Of a stretch of DNA of 64,000 nt, positions 8,693 to 19,154 are shown piece after piece. Origin of the DNA: Clostridia bacterium (GTDB lineage: Bacteria; Bacillota; Clostridia; Oscillospirales; Acutalibacteraceae); the NCBI GenBank assembly GCA_017622555.1, contig JAGAQV010000014.1, positions 82,306-146,305 of the forward strand. Reading direction: 5' to 3'. A program made the translations under genes and the position numbers. The stretch's first letter is position 1; the number at the start of each line of letters is the position of its first letter. Under the pieces are notes generated by a model. The model ran no database searches. It was not told where the DNA came from and was given only the letters and a program-made list of their open reading frames with translations.

Positions 8693-10552
8693 TTATTCGG
8701 TTATTTCCAAAGGCTTGTTTTCCATAATGGCAATAAATTCTTTACCGTCAATTTTTTCTTTTTCAAAAAGAACCTTGGCAGTTTCGTGAAGCTTTGTCAT
8801 ATTAGCTTCAAGAATTTCAAGCGCCTTTTTATACTGCGCCATAACAACGGCTTCAATTTCATCATCAATTAAAGCGGCAGTTTTTTCGGAATAGTTGGGT
8901 GTGGACGAGAAGTCACGACCTAAGAATACCTCGTTATTGTCGTTACCGTAAGCAACAAGACCAAGCTTTTCGCTCATACCAAAGCGTGTAACAATCTGGC
9001 GGGCAATATCGGTTGCGCGTTCAATATCGTTAGAAGCGCCGGTGCAAATATCGTTTTGGGTAAGCTGTTCAGCAGCACGACCGCCCAAAAGTGAACAAAT
9101 TTGTTCCAAAAGCTGATTTCGTGAAACGTGTCCCTTTTCCTCTTCGATGGGAAGATACATTGTATAACCTGCCGCCATACCACGACGGATAATTGAAATT
9201 TGATGAACGGGGTCTTGAGTGGGCAAGAAATAAGAAACGACAGCATGACCTGCTTCGTGATATGCTGTTATCATTTTGTCCTTTTCGCTTACAATGTGCG
9301 ACTTCTTTTCAGAACCCATTACAACCTTAATGGTAGCTTCCTCAATTTCGGACTGGGTAATTGCCTTTTTACCACGGCGAACGGCTAATAATGCCGATTC
9401 GTTAAGCAAATTAGCAAGGTCAGCACCTGTAAAGCCTGAAGTGGATTTAGCAATAGTTTTAAGGCTAACGTCAGGGCCTAAAGGCTTACCACGTGAATGA
9501 ACCTTCAAGATTTCTTCACGACCTTTAGTGTCGGGATAGTTTACGGTTATTTGACGGTCAAAACGACCCGGACGCAAAAGTGCCTTATCCAAAACGTCGG
9601 GGCGGTTGGTTGCCGCCATAATGATAACACCCTCGTTATCACTAAAGCCGTCCATTTCAACAAGCAACTGGTTAAGGGTTTGCTCCCTTTCGTCGTGACC
9701 GCCGCCAAGACCTGTACCACGCTGACGGCCAACGGCATCAATTTCGTCAATAAACACAATTGCGGGAGCTTCCTTTTTAGCCTGAGCAAAAAGGTCACGC
9801 ACACGTGAAGCGCCGACACCAACAAACATTTCAACAAAGTCGGAGCCTGAAATTGAGAAGAACGGAACACCTGCTTCACCTGCAACCGCACGTGCTAAAA
9901 GGGTTTTACCTGTACCGGGAGGGCCCATAAGCAGCACACCACGGGGTATTTTGGCACCCATTTCGCTAAAGCGGGTTGGATTTTTAAGGAAGTCAACAAT
10001 TTCGGTCATTTCTTCCTTTTCTTCATCCGCACCTGCAACGTCAGCAAAGGTGGTTTTACGCTTGCCATCCGCCTTGCGAGCACGTGATTTGCCAAAGGTG
10101 AGGGTTTTATCGCCACCCATTGTGTCGTTCATCTTTTTAAAGAGTAAATACCCCAAAACCACCATAACGATTATCATTAAGACAATTGGGCCAAAGTTTA
10201 GTAAAATTGCCCCGCTGTCTCCACGTTCATAGTGGTATTTAATTTTATCGTTTTCATTTTGAGCGTTAAGATTGATTTCCTCAACAGCTTCGTGCACGTC
10301 GTACCAAAACATTTGTGTGTCAGCAACGGTAAAACGGTATTTTTTACCGTCCTCACGAAGCACATAGGTCAACTGACCGCTGTAATTATTTAGTTCGTAT
10401 TCGGAAACCTTGTTTTCCTTAATAAGCTCAACAATTTCGTAATACTTTTTTTCGGCTGTGTTTTTGTTAAGGTAAGAAATCATACCAACTGTGATTATTA
10501 AAATCAAGGGTATGCCCAAATACAAAAGCACGTTTTTAAAATTCTTTTTCAA
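8693..10552 (-). CDS. ftsH: Membrane ATP-dependent zinc metalloprotease FtsH
   Basis: FtsH degrades misfolded membrane and regulatory proteins. The 619 residues show a membrane helix at 8-25, an extracytoplasmic domain, a second helix near 117-138, the AAA+ Walker A GPPGTGKT (about 206), the second region of homology with the arginine finger, and the zinc-binding HEAGH (about 429). The start is TTG behind AAGGAGA. It lies directly downstream of hpt, repeating the tilS-hpt-ftsH order of Bacillus. Confidence 0.97.
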   Translation of the reverse strand: MKKNFKNVLLYLGIPLILIITVGMISYLNKNTAEKKYYEIVELIKENKVSEYELNNYSGQLTYVLREDGKKYRFTVADTQMFWYDVHEAVEEINLNAQNENDKIKYHYERGDSGAILLNFGPIVLMIIVMVVLGYLLFKKMNDTMGGDKTLTFGKSRARKADGKRKTTFADVAGADEEKEEMTEIVDFLKNPTRFSEMGAKIPRGVLLMGPPGTGKTLLARAVAGEAGVPFFSISGSDFVEMFVGVGASRVRDLFAQAKKEAPAIVFIDEIDAVGRQRGTGLGGGHDEREQTLNQLLVEMDGFSDNEGVIIMAATNRPDVLDKALLRPGRFDRQITVNYPDTKGREEILKVHSRGKPLGPDVSLKTIAKSTSGFTGADLANLLNESALLAVRRGKKAITQSEIEEATIKVVMGSEKKSHIVSEKDKMITAYHEAGHAVVSYFLPTQDPVHQISIIRRGMAAGYTMYLPIEEEKGHVSRNQLLEQICSLLGGRAAEQLTQNDICTGASNDIERATDIARQIVTRFGMSEKLGLVAYGNDNNEVFLGRDFSSTPNYSEKTAALIDDEIEAVVMAQYKKALEILEANMTKLHETAKVLFEKEKIDGKEFIAIMENKPLEITE

Positions 10553-10573
10553 AGGTATTCTCCTTAATATAAA

Positions 10574-11113
10574 TTATTTAGCGTAAATTTTAGGTGAAAG
10601 CACACCTACGTAGCTTAAATTTCTATACTTTTCGTTATAGTCAAGACCATAACCGATAACAAATTCATCGGGTATGGTTTTGCCGACATATTCAGCCGTA
10701 AGCGGAACCTTTCGGTTTGCGGGCTTGTCTAAGAAGGTGCAAATCTTAACACTTGCGGGATTGCGAACACCCAAAAAGTTTTTCAAGTAAGAAAGGGTTA
10801 GGCCCGAATCCAAAATATCCTCAACAATAAGTATGTCACGACCTTCGGGATTTATATCCAAGTCTTTTTTAAATGCAACACGGCCTGTGGTTTGTGTGCC
10901 CTCATATGATGACACTGCCATAAAGTCAATTTCGCATTCAAGGTCAATATCTCTTATAAGGTCGGTCAAAAAGGGTACGCTTCCCTTTAAAACACCAACT
11001 ACCAATAGGTTTTTGTCCTTATAATCTTCAGTAATTTGTGCGCCAAGACGCTTACAAATTTCTTTGATTTCTTCTTCGTCAATTAAGACCTTTTCAAGAA
11101 AATCCTTTTCCAT
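10574..11113 (-). CDS. hpt: Hypoxanthine phosphoribosyltransferase
   Basis: Salvages hypoxanthine and guanine to IMP and GMP using PRPP. The 179 residues have the PRPP-binding loop VEDILDSGLTLSYL (about 98-111) and the flexible-loop region DFMAVSSYEG. It sits 12 bp after tilS and 21 bp before ftsH, the conserved trio. Confidence 0.95.
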   Translation of the reverse strand: MEKDFLEKVLIDEEEIKEICKRLGAQITEDYKDKNLLVVGVLKGSVPFLTDLIRDIDLECEIDFMAVSSYEGTQTTGRVAFKKDLDINPEGRDILIVEDILDSGLTLSYLKNFLGVRNPASVKICTFLDKPANRKVPLTAEYVGKTIPDEFVIGYGLDYNEKYRNLSYVGVLSPKIYAK

Positions 11114-11125
11114 AAAATCCCTCTT

Positions 11126-12406
11126 CTATTCAATAACTCCCGCGCGCACCAAAGCTACATTTTTACTGCCTGCTGTAGCTGCGCATTTTTGTGAAACGCC
11201 CATACCATAAACCCAAACAACACCCTCGTCGTCACTTACAACAGGTATAACGTCACGAAGTGCTTTAGGTATTTTATTTTCGGTAAAAAGCTTGTTGAGT
11301 GTTTTTGTGCATCCACGGTTTTTAAGCCGAATGGTGTCACCCTCGCGCCTTGTCCTAATTATTAAGTCGCCAACTATTTTATCACAGTCAATAACGTCAT
11401 TTGATAATAAATTGTTAACATTTTCAGCTTTTACAATTTCAACATAAAATTCAGGCAAATCTTGACTTTCACCGTCATTAAGTGTCAAAAACCCGTTTTC
11501 ACATACGCCGTAAAGCTTATTCGGTAAACTTATTTTACCGCCTTTTATACAAATTTCATACAAGGCGTTTATGTGAAAATAATCAAGCGTAAGGTCAGTG
11601 TATAACGCTTCGGCATATTTCATAATAACCCTTTTTGCCACAGCCGTCGGTGCCGCCTTTAATCCTTCGATTAAAAGACCGTCTTCACTTAAAGATTTAA
11701 ATAAAAGCTCACTTGCATAATAATCAAGTGCTGAATTGTCCTCACTCAAAGCGTTAGCAGTACGGCTTACGGCATCTTCAAAGGAAGGGTTAACTTCCTT
11801 AAGCACCGTAACGGCGTTATGCCTGATTTTATTGCGGGTGTAATCATCAGTTAGGTTTGTGCTGTCAGTTACAAAGGAAAGCCCGTTTTCACGGCAATAC
11901 TCTTCAATATCAGCACGGCTACACAAGATAAGCGGACGAATATACCGCTCACGCTTTGGCGGTATACCGCAAAGTCCCTTAATGCCACTGCCTCTTGTTA
12001 AATTAAAGAGTAGTGTTTCGGCATTATCAGAAGCGGTGTGAGCGGTTGCAATAAGCCCGTCTGCATTACGGCTTAAAAAGTCATACCTTACTTCCCTTGC
12101 CGCAAGTTCCAGACTAATATGCTTTTCCTTTGAAACGGAGGGCACGTTCAATTTTTCACAAACAAGCGACACGTTAAGGTCACTACATAGCTTTTTAACA
12201 AAGGCTTCGTCACGGTCGGCCTCAGCGCCACGAATACCATGGTTTAAATGTGCGGCATTTACGGTAATTGAAAGCTCGTCCCTAAGAGCCAAAAGCACGT
12301 GTAAAAGCGCAACAGAATCCGCCCCACCTGAAAGCGCAACTGTAACTGTGTCACCCTTTTCAATAAGCGAAAAACGCTTAATTGCATTTAAAACTTTTTC
12401 TAACAT
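11126..12406 (-). CDS. tilS: tRNA(Ile)-lysidine synthase TilS
   Basis: Converts C34 of tRNA-Ile(CAU) to lysidine, switching decoding from AUG to AUA. The N-terminal PP-loop SGGADS is at about residues 26-31, followed by NHGIRGAEADRDE and TAHTASDNAET, all diagnostic. The 426-residue length includes the TilS substrate-binding C-terminal region. Its ATG overlaps the dnaB stop by one base (TAATG), indicating coupled translation. Confidence 0.95.
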   Translation of the reverse strand: MLEKVLNAIKRFSLIEKGDTVTVALSGGADSVALLHVLLALRDELSITVNAAHLNHGIRGAEADRDEAFVKKLCSDLNVSLVCEKLNVPSVSKEKHISLELAAREVRYDFLSRNADGLIATAHTASDNAETLLFNLTRGSGIKGLCGIPPKRERYIRPLILCSRADIEEYCRENGLSFVTDSTNLTDDYTRNKIRHNAVTVLKEVNPSFEDAVSRTANALSEDNSALDYYASELLFKSLSEDGLLIEGLKAAPTAVAKRVIMKYAEALYTDLTLDYFHINALYEICIKGGKISLPNKLYGVCENGFLTLNDGESQDLPEFYVEIVKAENVNNLLSNDVIDCDKIVGDLIIRTRREGDTIRLKNRGCTKTLNKLFTENKIPKALRDVIPVVSDDEGVVWVYGMGVSQKCAATAGSKNVALVRAGVIE

Positions 12407-13785
12407 TATCGGTACTTATCCACCGAAGTGAAGCGAGTAAACTGACCATTCCAGTAAAGGTCAACACTGCCGATTTCACCGTGACGGTTTTTAGCCACAA
12501 TGCATTCAGCCTTGTTAGGATCACCCTTGTCCTCGTCTTCCTTCTTTTCGTTATCATAATATTTTTCACGGTAAAGGAACAATACGATATCTGCATCTTG
12601 TTCAATTGAGCCAGATTCACGAAGATCAGCAAGTCCAGGCTTATGTGAGCCGCCCTTACCTTCGGTACCACGGGAAAGCTGTGCGCAAACAAGCAACGGT
12701 ACTTTAAGGTCCTTAGCCATAATTTTTAAATTTCGTGTAATTTCGGAAACTTCTTGCACACGGTTTTCAGTCTTCTTGGCCGATTTCATAAGACCTAAAT
12801 AGTCAACTACAACCAAGTCAACCTTTTTCATTCGTAAAAGCTTAGCTTTCATTTCCTGAACGGTAATTCCCGAGGTTTCATCAAAATAAATTTGAGTTTT
12901 TGAAAGCACATCACCCGCTTGTGCAAGGCGTGTCCATTCGTCAGGCTCAAGCTCACCTGTGCGTAGCTTTGCACTTGGGATACCTGCTTCACTCGAAAGC
13001 ATACGCTGTGCCAACTGGTCACGTGTCATTTCAAGTGAAAAAAAGCAAACCGTTTTGTTTTCATTCACTGCAACGTTGCGGGCAATATTAAGCGCAAAAG
13101 CGGTTTTACCCATACCTGGACGAGCGCCCAAGATTATAAGGTCAGACTTATTAAGTCCCGTAATCATTTTATCAAGCTCGCCAAGACCGGTAGGAATACC
13201 AACGTAATCGCCGCGGGTTTCAGGATCTGACATTTTGGTAAGACGGTCATAGGTTTCGTTTTCAATAACGCTTTTAATGTGGGTAAGACCTGTGACATCC
13301 CTGCCCTGACGAATATCATAAATGCGCTGTTCAGCCGCGCTTATAAGCTTGTCGGCATCCTCACTGTCCTCGTTAATATCCTTAATAATGCCTTGTGCGG
13401 CAGTCATTAAAGCACGTGCATAATAACGGTCACGCACAATTGCAGCGTATGTAAGCACATTAGCCGAGGTTGGTACAGTTTGTACCAGCTGGGTTAAATA
13501 TGCTTTACCGCCTGCATCGTCATAAACACCGCTTTTCTTAAGCTTTTCCAAAAGCGAAACAAAGTCAACAGTTTGGCTAAGCTCGTACATTGAAGAAAGT
13601 GCGGTGTAAATTTCCTTATGCTGTGGAATATAAAAATATTCGCTTTTCATATTAACGGCAATGTCGTTAAGGCACTGTGGGTCAATAATAATTGACCCCA
13701 AAACTGCCTGCTCAGCTTCAACCGAATACGGAAGCCTTACGCCGTCTAAATCATAAATAAGCTTGTTTTCAGCCATATTACTCAC
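12406..13785 (-). CDS. dnaB: Replicative DNA helicase (DnaB family)
   Basis: Hexameric replication-fork helicase. The N-terminal DnaB domain ([20 protein letters not shown]) is followed by a RecA-like domain with Walker [14 protein letters not shown] near 204, Walker [11 protein letters not shown] and the arginine finger region. The 459-residue length is normal. The start could be GTG at 13785, overlapping the rplI stop, or ATG at 13776 ([12 protein letters not shown]). rplI-dnaB adjacency is common in Firmicutes. Confidence 0.96.
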   Translation of the reverse strand: MSNMAENKLIYDLDGVRLPYSVEAEQAVLGSIIIDPQCLNDIAVNMKSEYFYIPQHKEIYTALSSMYELSQTVDFVSLLEKLKKSGVYDDAGGKAYLTQLVQTVPTSANVLTYAAIVRDRYYARALMTAAQGIIKDINEDSEDADKLISAAEQRIYDIRQGRDVTGLTHIKSVIENETYDRLTKMSDPETRGDYVGIPTGLGELDKMITGLNKSDLIILGARPGMGKTAFALNIARNVAVNENKTVCFFSLEMTRDQLAQRMLSSEAGIPSAKLRTGELEPDEWTRLAQAGDVLSKTQIYFDETSGITVQEMKAKLLRMKKVDLVVVDYLGLMKSAKKTENRVQEVSEITRNLKIMAKDLKVPLLVCAQLSRGTEGKGGSHKPGLADLRESGSIEQDADIVLFLYREKYYDNEKKEDEDKGDPNKAECIVAKNRHGEIGSVDLYWNGQFTRFTSVDKYR

Positions 13786-14218
13786 AAACCTTTACAGTGA
13801 TTTTTGCGCTAATTCCCTGATAAAGCTTAATTTCGGCGGTGTATTCGCCAAAGTTTTTAATGTCAGCAACCGACATTTTCTTTTTATCAATTTCAATGCC
13901 TAAGGTGTTTTTGATTTCAGCGGCAATTTCCTTAGAGGTAACCGAGCCGAAAAGCTTACCGTTCGAACCTGCCTTTGCTTTAATGGTAACAGACTTACCA
14001 TTTAACGCTTCAGCTGTGGCCTTTGCGGCATTAATTTCCTCCTGCTTGTGATGTGCGGCAGCCTGCTCGCGATTTTTAAGCTCGTTTAAAGCGGTGCTGT
14101 CAGCTTCAACCGCCAACTTTTTGGGGAACAAAAAGTTTCTAGCATATCCGTCAGAAACATTGCAAAGCTCACCTTTTTTGCCGTGGCCTTTAACGTCCTG
14201 TAATAAAACAACCTTCAT
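13778..14218 (-). CDS. rplI: 50S ribosomal protein L9
   Basis: L9 binds domain V of 23S rRNA. The 146 residues start [18 protein letters not shown], with the N-domain signature [16 protein letters not shown], then a long connecting helix and the C-terminal globular domain. Its 3' end overlaps the dnaB start region, and it lies 12 bp downstream of the RNase J gene. Confidence 0.97.
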   Translation of the reverse strand: MKVVLLQDVKGHGKKGELCNVSDGYARNFLFPKKLAVEADSTALNELKNREQAAAHHKQEEINAAKATAEALNGKSVTIKAKAGSNGKLFGSVTSKEIAAEIKNTLGIEIDKKKMSVADIKNFGEYTAEIKLYQGISAKITVKVCE

Positions 14219-14230
14219 AATGCTTCTCCT

Positions 14231-16048
14231 TTACACTTCCATAATAATGGGTAATACCATAGGACTGCGCTTTGTTTTTGTAAACAAGAACTTTGAAACG
14301 CCATCCTTAATTTTGTTTTTAATTGTTGCCCAGTCACGAATGTTCTGGTAATAGCAACGGTCCATAATATCCCAAACCAAGTCGCTGATTTCCTGTATCA
14401 GCTCTTCAGATTCCTTCATATAAATAAAGCCACGGGAAACAATGTCAGGACCTGCAACAATTTCACGTGTCACAGCATCAATTGTAACACCAACAATAAT
14501 TATACCGCCGTCAGATAATAGCTTGCGGTCACGAAGCACAATACTGCCAACGTCACCCACTCCAAGACCGTCAACAAGCACCCTGCCTGCTGTTACAGCA
14601 TCGGTTGATTTTACAGCTTTTTCACTTATTTCAATTACCGAGCCGTTTTGCGCAACCACAGTGTTTTCCTTGTTTATACCCATAAGCTGCGCTAATTCGG
14701 CGTGCTTCATAAGATGCTTTTGTTCACCGTGAAGGGGTATAAAATATTTGGGCTTTACAATGCTCATAATAAGCTTTAATTCCTCAGCACAAGCGTGACC
14801 CGAAACGTGAACGTCGTACATTCTTTCGTAAACCACGTTAGCGCCACGCTTCATAAGCTCGTTAATTACCTTGGTAACAAGCTTTTCGTTACCTGGAATT
14901 GGTGTTGCAGAAATAATAATCATATCGTCAGGGGCAATTTCAACCTGTCTATGATCCGAAAAAGCCATACGGTGAAGCGCTGAAAGCGGCTCGCCCTGAC
15001 TTCCCGTTGTTACCACAACAATTTGACCGGGTGTATAATTTTTTATTGCTTCAATTGGGGTTAAAACGTTTTGCGGCACCTTTAAATAGCCAAGCTCCTC
15101 CGCAATAGATACAACGTTCAGCATACTTCTGCCCGATACAGCAACCTTACGGTTACAGCGTGCGGCCTCGTCAATAATTTGCTGAATTCGGTGAATGTTG
15201 GATGAGAATGTCGCAACAATAATCCTTTTACCCTCGGCCTGACGGAAAAGGTTTGAAAACGAACCGCCAACCAGTTTTTCACTTGCTGTAAAGCCCGAAC
15301 GTTCAGCGTTAGTTGAATCAGACAATAATGCTAAAACGCCTTCCTTGCCAAGCTCGGCAAAGCGAGCAATATCAATTACCTTATCATCAATTGGGGTTGT
15401 ATCAATTTTAAAGTCACCCGTGTGAACAACCGTACCGCCTGCGCATTTTATTGCAAAAGCCGTAGCGTCGGGAATGGAATGGTTAACGTGTATAAATTCA
15501 ACCGTAAACTTGCCAAGCTTAACAACGCTTCCTGCTTTTACAACGTTAAGGTTAGCGCTTTCCAAAAGCTTGTGTTCTTTAAGTTTGCCTTCAATAAGTC
15601 CAATTGTAAGCCTTGTGGCATAAATCGGAACGTTAAAATTACGTAAAAGGTAAGGTATTGCACCAATATGATCTTCGTGACCGTGGGTAACAACAAGACC
15701 TTTAATTTTATCCTTATTTTCAAGCACAAAGGTAAAATCGGGAATAACTATATCAATACCGGGCATATCCTCATCAGGAAAGGACATACCGCAGTCAACC
15801 AAAAACATATCACCGTCATATTCATAAAGGGTAATGTTTTTACCAATTTCACCCAAACCGCCAAGTGGAATAATCTTAATCGGTTTTTTGTTATTTTTTC
15901 TATTTTGTGTGTTATTTTTAACATCCTTTTTAGGCGCACTTTTCTTGGGTGCGGCCTGTTTTTGTGAACGGCTTTTTTGTGTATTCTTGCTTTGAGTCTT
16001 ATTGTTCGTATTTTTAGTGTATTTCTTAGACTCTTTTCTTTCAGCCAT
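14231..16048 (-). CDS. rnjA: Ribonuclease J
   Basis: Metallo-beta-lactamase ribonuclease with 5' exonuclease and endonuclease activity in mRNA decay. The zinc motif THGHEDHIGAIPYLL (about 124-138) and a beta-CASP domain with ATFSSNIHRI are present. The first ~55 residues are a Lys/Asn/Ser-rich disordered leader. The best start is ATG at 16046-16048 (MAERKESKKYTK), which has GGAGG eight bases upstream. An earlier in-frame ATG at 16099 has no good RBS. Length from the chosen start is 605 residues. Confidence 0.93.
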   Translation of the reverse strand: MAERKESKKYTKNTNNKTQSKNTQKSRSQKQAAPKKSAPKKDVKNNTQNRKNNKKPIKIIPLGGLGEIGKNITLYEYDGDMFLVDCGMSFPDEDMPGIDIVIPDFTFVLENKDKIKGLVVTHGHEDHIGAIPYLLRNFNVPIYATRLTIGLIEGKLKEHKLLESANLNVVKAGSVVKLGKFTVEFIHVNHSIPDATAFAIKCAGGTVVHTGDFKIDTTPIDDKVIDIARFAELGKEGVLALLSDSTNAERSGFTASEKLVGGSFSNLFRQAEGKRIIVATFSSNIHRIQQIIDEAARCNRKVAVSGRSMLNVVSIAEELGYLKVPQNVLTPIEAIKNYTPGQIVVVTTGSQGEPLSALHRMAFSDHRQVEIAPDDMIIISATPIPGNEKLVTKVINELMKRGANVVYERMYDVHVSGHACAEELKLIMSIVKPKYFIPLHGEQKHLMKHAELAQLMGINKENTVVAQNGSVIEISEKAVKSTDAVTAGRVLVDGLGVGDVGSIVLRDRKLLSDGGIIIVGVTIDAVTREIVAGPDIVSRGFIYMKESEELIQEISDLVWDIMDRCYYQNIRDWATIKNKIKDGVSKFLFTKTKRSPMVLPIIMEV

Positions 16049-16220
16049 CAATTTACCTCCATTTAATTTTTTATGTAAATGCGCCTTCTCACAGCGCAAA
16101 AAGTTTAAAATAAGTTAAATTTTCCCTTATACATATATCTCATAATATATTACTATCTTTTACACCCCGTTGTCAAGCAAATTAGTAATATTATTATTTA
16201 TATTTAGAAAATTTATGCAA

Positions 16221-16252
16221 AAAAAGACCGCCTTATAAAAGACGGTCAAATT
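16221..16252 (-). terminator. Terminator after nfnB
   Basis: The stem GACCGTCTT/AAGGCGGTC (minus strand) with a short loop contains one G-U pair and is followed by a run of T. It lies directly after the nfnB stop. Confidence 0.8.
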
Positions 16253-16253
16253 T

Positions 16254-17642
16254 TTATTCATTTTTTAAATACTCATCAATTGCTTTTGCGGCAGTTTTAC
16301 CTGCGCCCATAGCACTAATAACGGTTGCAGCGCCTGTAACGGCATCACCGCCTGCATAAACACCCTTGAGTGATGTCAATGCCGTATCCTCGTTAACAAC
16401 AATACCACCATATTTATTAACCTCTAAGCCGTTTGTAGTATCCTTAATTAATGGGTTTGGTGAAGTACCGATAGACATAATTACACAGTCGGTCTTAATT
16501 TCGTATTCGCTGTTTGGAATTTTAACAGGTCTAGCCCTACCTGATTCATCAGGCTCAGAAAGCTCCATCCTGTCACAAACAATACCGCTTACCCAACCAT
16601 TTTCGTCCCCATTAATTTTAACGGGATTAGTGAGCATTGCAAAGTTAATACCTTCTTCCTTTGCGTGCTCAACCTCTTCCAAACGGGCGGGCAATTCCTT
16701 TTCGGTGCGACGATAAACAATTGTAACGTCACTACCAAGTCGCTTTGCGGTACGGGCGGCATCCATAGCAACGTTACCGCCACCAACAACGACCGTATGC
16801 TTTGCCTTAAAAATGGGGGTATCGCTTCCCTCTTTATAAGCTTTCATAAGGTTATTTCGTGTTAAAAATTCGTTTGCAGAATAAACACCGTTTAGGGATT
16901 CACCCTCAATATTCATAAAGCGTGGAAGTCCTGCGCCAGAACCAATAAACACAGCCTTGAAACCGGCTTCAAACAATTCTTCAATTGTAAGAGTTTTGCC
17001 AATAACAACATTGGTTTGCAAATCAACCCCAAGTGCCTTTAAAGCATCAACCTCTTTTTGAACAATTGCTTTTGGCAAACGGAATTCGGGAATGCCGTAA
17101 ACAAGCACGCCGCCTGCAGTATGAAGCGCTTCAAAAACGGTTACCTCATAGCCTTTTTTAGCAAGCTCGCCCGCACAGGTAAGACCTGACGGACCCGAAC
17201 CGATTACAGCAACCTTTTTGCCGTTACTTTCGGGCTTTTTCAAATTTTCGGTAGAATGTGCATTGTGCCAGTCAGCCACAAAACGTTCAAGACGGCCAAT
17301 GCCAACGCTTTCACCTTTAATACCACGAATACAACGCTGTTCACATTGCTTTTCTTGCGGACAAACACGACCGCAAACAGCGGGTAATGATGAAGACTGA
17401 TAAATTACCTGATAAGCGCCCTCAAAATCCCCATCCTTTACCTTTGCAATAAATTCAGGAATATGTATATTAACGGGACAGCCCGCAACACAGGGTGCAT
17501 TTTTACAGTTAAGACAACGAAGCGCTTCATCTATTGCGGTTTCTTCGCTATAGCCTAAAGCAACCTCGTTAAAATTACACGCACGGATTACAGGGTCCTG
17601 TGTGGGCATTTCATTTCGTTTTAAAGACATATTTGCAGCCAT
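16254..17642 (-). CDS. nfnB: NfnB-type NADPH-binding flavoprotein (GltD family)
   Basis: The 462-residue protein is of the glutamate synthase small subunit/NfnB family. It has an N-terminal double [4Fe-4S] region (CLNCKNAPCVAGCPVNIHIP near 45, CGRVCPQEKQCEQRC near 90), an FAD-binding GSGPSGLTCAGEL and an NAD(P)-binding GGGNVAMDAARTAKRLG. Because it directly follows an NfnA-like subunit and no large glutamate synthase subunit is present, the better reading is the electron-bifurcating NADH-dependent ferredoxin:NADP+ oxidoreductase NfnAB rather than glutamate synthase. The stop of nfnA and the start here meet at 17642. Confidence 0.85.
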   Translation of the reverse strand: MAANMSLKRNEMPTQDPVIRACNFNEVALGYSEETAIDEALRCLNCKNAPCVAGCPVNIHIPEFIAKVKDGDFEGAYQVIYQSSSLPAVCGRVCPQEKQCEQRCIRGIKGESVGIGRLERFVADWHNAHSTENLKKPESNGKKVAVIGSGPSGLTCAGELAKKGYEVTVFEALHTAGGVLVYGIPEFRLPKAIVQKEVDALKALGVDLQTNVVIGKTLTIEELFEAGFKAVFIGSGAGLPRFMNIEGESLNGVYSANEFLTRNNLMKAYKEGSDTPIFKAKHTVVVGGGNVAMDAARTAKRLGSDVTIVYRRTEKELPARLEEVEHAKEEGINFAMLTNPVKINGDENGWVSGIVCDRMELSEPDESGRARPVKIPNSEYEIKTDCVIMSIGTSPNPLIKDTTNGLEVNKYGGIVVNEDTALTSLKGVYAGGDAVTGAATVISAMGAGKTAAKAIDEYLKNE

Positions 17643-18493
17643 TATTTTGCTTCCTTTTTAAATAAATTACAGCTTTCCTCATAAGCATGACGTTCAAAAT
17701 CACGGTATGTAGTACCACGCTTCATAGCCTCGTCAAAATCAATTAAAAAACCGTCAAAGTCGGGGCCGTCAACACAAGCAAATTTGGTAACACCGCCAAC
17801 GGTCAAACGGCAACCGCCGCACATACCCGTGCCGTCAATCATAATCGGATTCATAGAAACAGTTGTGGGTATGTTATAAGGCTTTGTTGTTGCAACAACA
17901 AACTTCATCATAATAAGCGGACCAACGGTTATTACCTCATCATAAACAGTGCCGTTTTCAAGCGCTTCCTTTAAAGGCATTGTAACGTTACCCTTAATAC
18001 CATAGGAACCATCGTCAGTAGTAACAATTAAGCTATTTGAAGCGGCTTTGAATTCATCCTCTAAAATAAGTAAATCCTTATTTCTGAAACCGATTATAGA
18101 GTCGACCTGTGCTCCCATTTCCTTAAGCTTTTGGGCGATAGGAAGTGCAATTGCGCAGCCAACACCGCCGCCAATAATGCACACCTTTTTAAGCCCTTCT
18201 ACCTTTGTGGCTTTACCCAAGGGACCGACAAAATCGATTATGTAATCGCCTGCTTCTTTTTGGTTTAATTTATTGGTTGTACCGCCAACAATTTGAAAAA
18301 TTATTTTAACCAGACCTTTTTGGCGGTCATAGCCAGCAACAGTAAGCGGTATTCTTTCACCATCAGCGTCGACACGCAAAATTATAAACTGACCTGGCTC
18401 GGCCTTTTTTGCCACTAAAGTCGCTTCAATTTCCATTTGAGTAACAAACGGATTAAGTACTTTTTTACTTGCTATTTTATACACTTTATTCAC
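17642..18493 (-). CDS. nfnA: NfnA-type FAD/[2Fe-2S] subunit
   Basis: A 283-residue ferredoxin-NADP+ reductase-like protein with an FAD domain (GERIPLTVAGYD), an NAD-binding CIIGGGVGCAIALPIA and a C-terminal cysteine cluster (DGTGMCGGCRLTVGG then FACVDGP) that ligates [2Fe-2S]. With NfnB it forms a soluble complex coupling ferredoxin and NADH oxidation to NADP+ reduction. Dihydroorotate dehydrogenase electron-transfer subunits look alike, but no pyrD is nearby. The start overlaps the end of trmO by 8 bp. Confidence 0.85.
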   Translation of the reverse strand: MNKVYKIASKKVLNPFVTQMEIEATLVAKKAEPGQFIILRVDADGERIPLTVAGYDRQKGLVKIIFQIVGGTTNKLNQKEAGDYIIDFVGPLGKATKVEGLKKVCIIGGGVGCAIALPIAQKLKEMGAQVDSIIGFRNKDLLILEDEFKAASNSLIVTTDDGSYGIKGNVTMPLKEALENGTVYDEVITVGPLIMMKFVVATTKPYNIPTTVSMNPIMIDGTGMCGGCRLTVGGVTKFACVDGPDFDGFLIDFDEAMKRGTTYRDFERHAYEESCNLFKKEAK

Positions 18494-19151
18494 CTGTTTT
18501 TGTGATTTTTGTAACTGTTAAAAGGTTGTCATTTACCTTAAATTCAATGTGATAACTTGAAAATTCAAAGGCATAAATTCGGTCTGGGTCGTTTTGGTAA
18601 TGAGGTCGTGGGTCGCCCTGTAAAACCGCAACCGTTTTATCGTAATCTTCACCCAAAACCGCACAAAATTCGTTTGGTATATTAACCTTTAAATTATCGT
18701 TTAGAACCTCCTCCGAAAAGCCACCCAAAGCGTCAGCGTGACAGTCGGTATAAGGTATATACGGCTTTATATCGTAAATGGGTGTGCCATCAAGCAAATC
18801 GGCACCTGAAACAAAAATTTCGCCGTTTTTAATTTCTAAAATTTTCACACTTGAAAGACCAATGGGGTTTGGTCTGAAGGGCGAACGTGTAGCAAACACC
18901 CCTACCCTTTTATTACCGCCAAGGCGTGGGGGGCGAACGGTTGGTGACCAGTCGGTCTTGTCCACTTTACTAAAGCCCCAAATGAGCCACAAATGTGAAA
19001 AATTCTCAAGTCCGCGAAGAGCTTCACTCTTTTTATATTTTTCTTCAAAAACAATTTTACCCACCGTATCGACAAGACCACTTTGGCGCGGTATGCCGAA
19101 TTTAGTAGGAAAATCGGTCTTGATTCTCGCAATAACCTTTAATTCGTTCAT
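18486..19151 (-). CDS. trmO: tRNA t6A37 N6-methyltransferase TrmO
   Basis: TrmO (TsaA/YaeB/VirR family) methylates t6A37 in threonine tRNAs. The 221 residues have the diagnostic PRQSGLV, LWLIWGFSK, PRLGGNKRVGVFATRSPFRPNPIGLS arrangement and a C-terminal FEFSSYHIEF segment. It overlaps nfnA by 8 bp, and a small membrane protein gene precedes it. Confidence 0.93.
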   Translation of the reverse strand: MNELKVIARIKTDFPTKFGIPRQSGLVDTVGKIVFEEKYKKSEALRGLENFSHLWLIWGFSKVDKTDWSPTVRPPRLGGNKRVGVFATRSPFRPNPIGLSSVKILEIKNGEIFVSGADLLDGTPIYDIKPYIPYTDCHADALGGFSEEVLNDNLKVNIPNEFCAVLGEDYDKTVAVLQGDPRPHYQNDPDRIYAFEFSSYHIEFKVNDNLLTVTKITKTGE

Positions 19152-19154
19152 AAA

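Noticed and set aside
16254-18493. Glutamate synthase small subunit with a dihydroorotate dehydrogenase electron-transfer subunit as unrelated genes
   Set aside because: No gltB-type large subunit or pyrD is present. The adjacent pair fits NfnAB.
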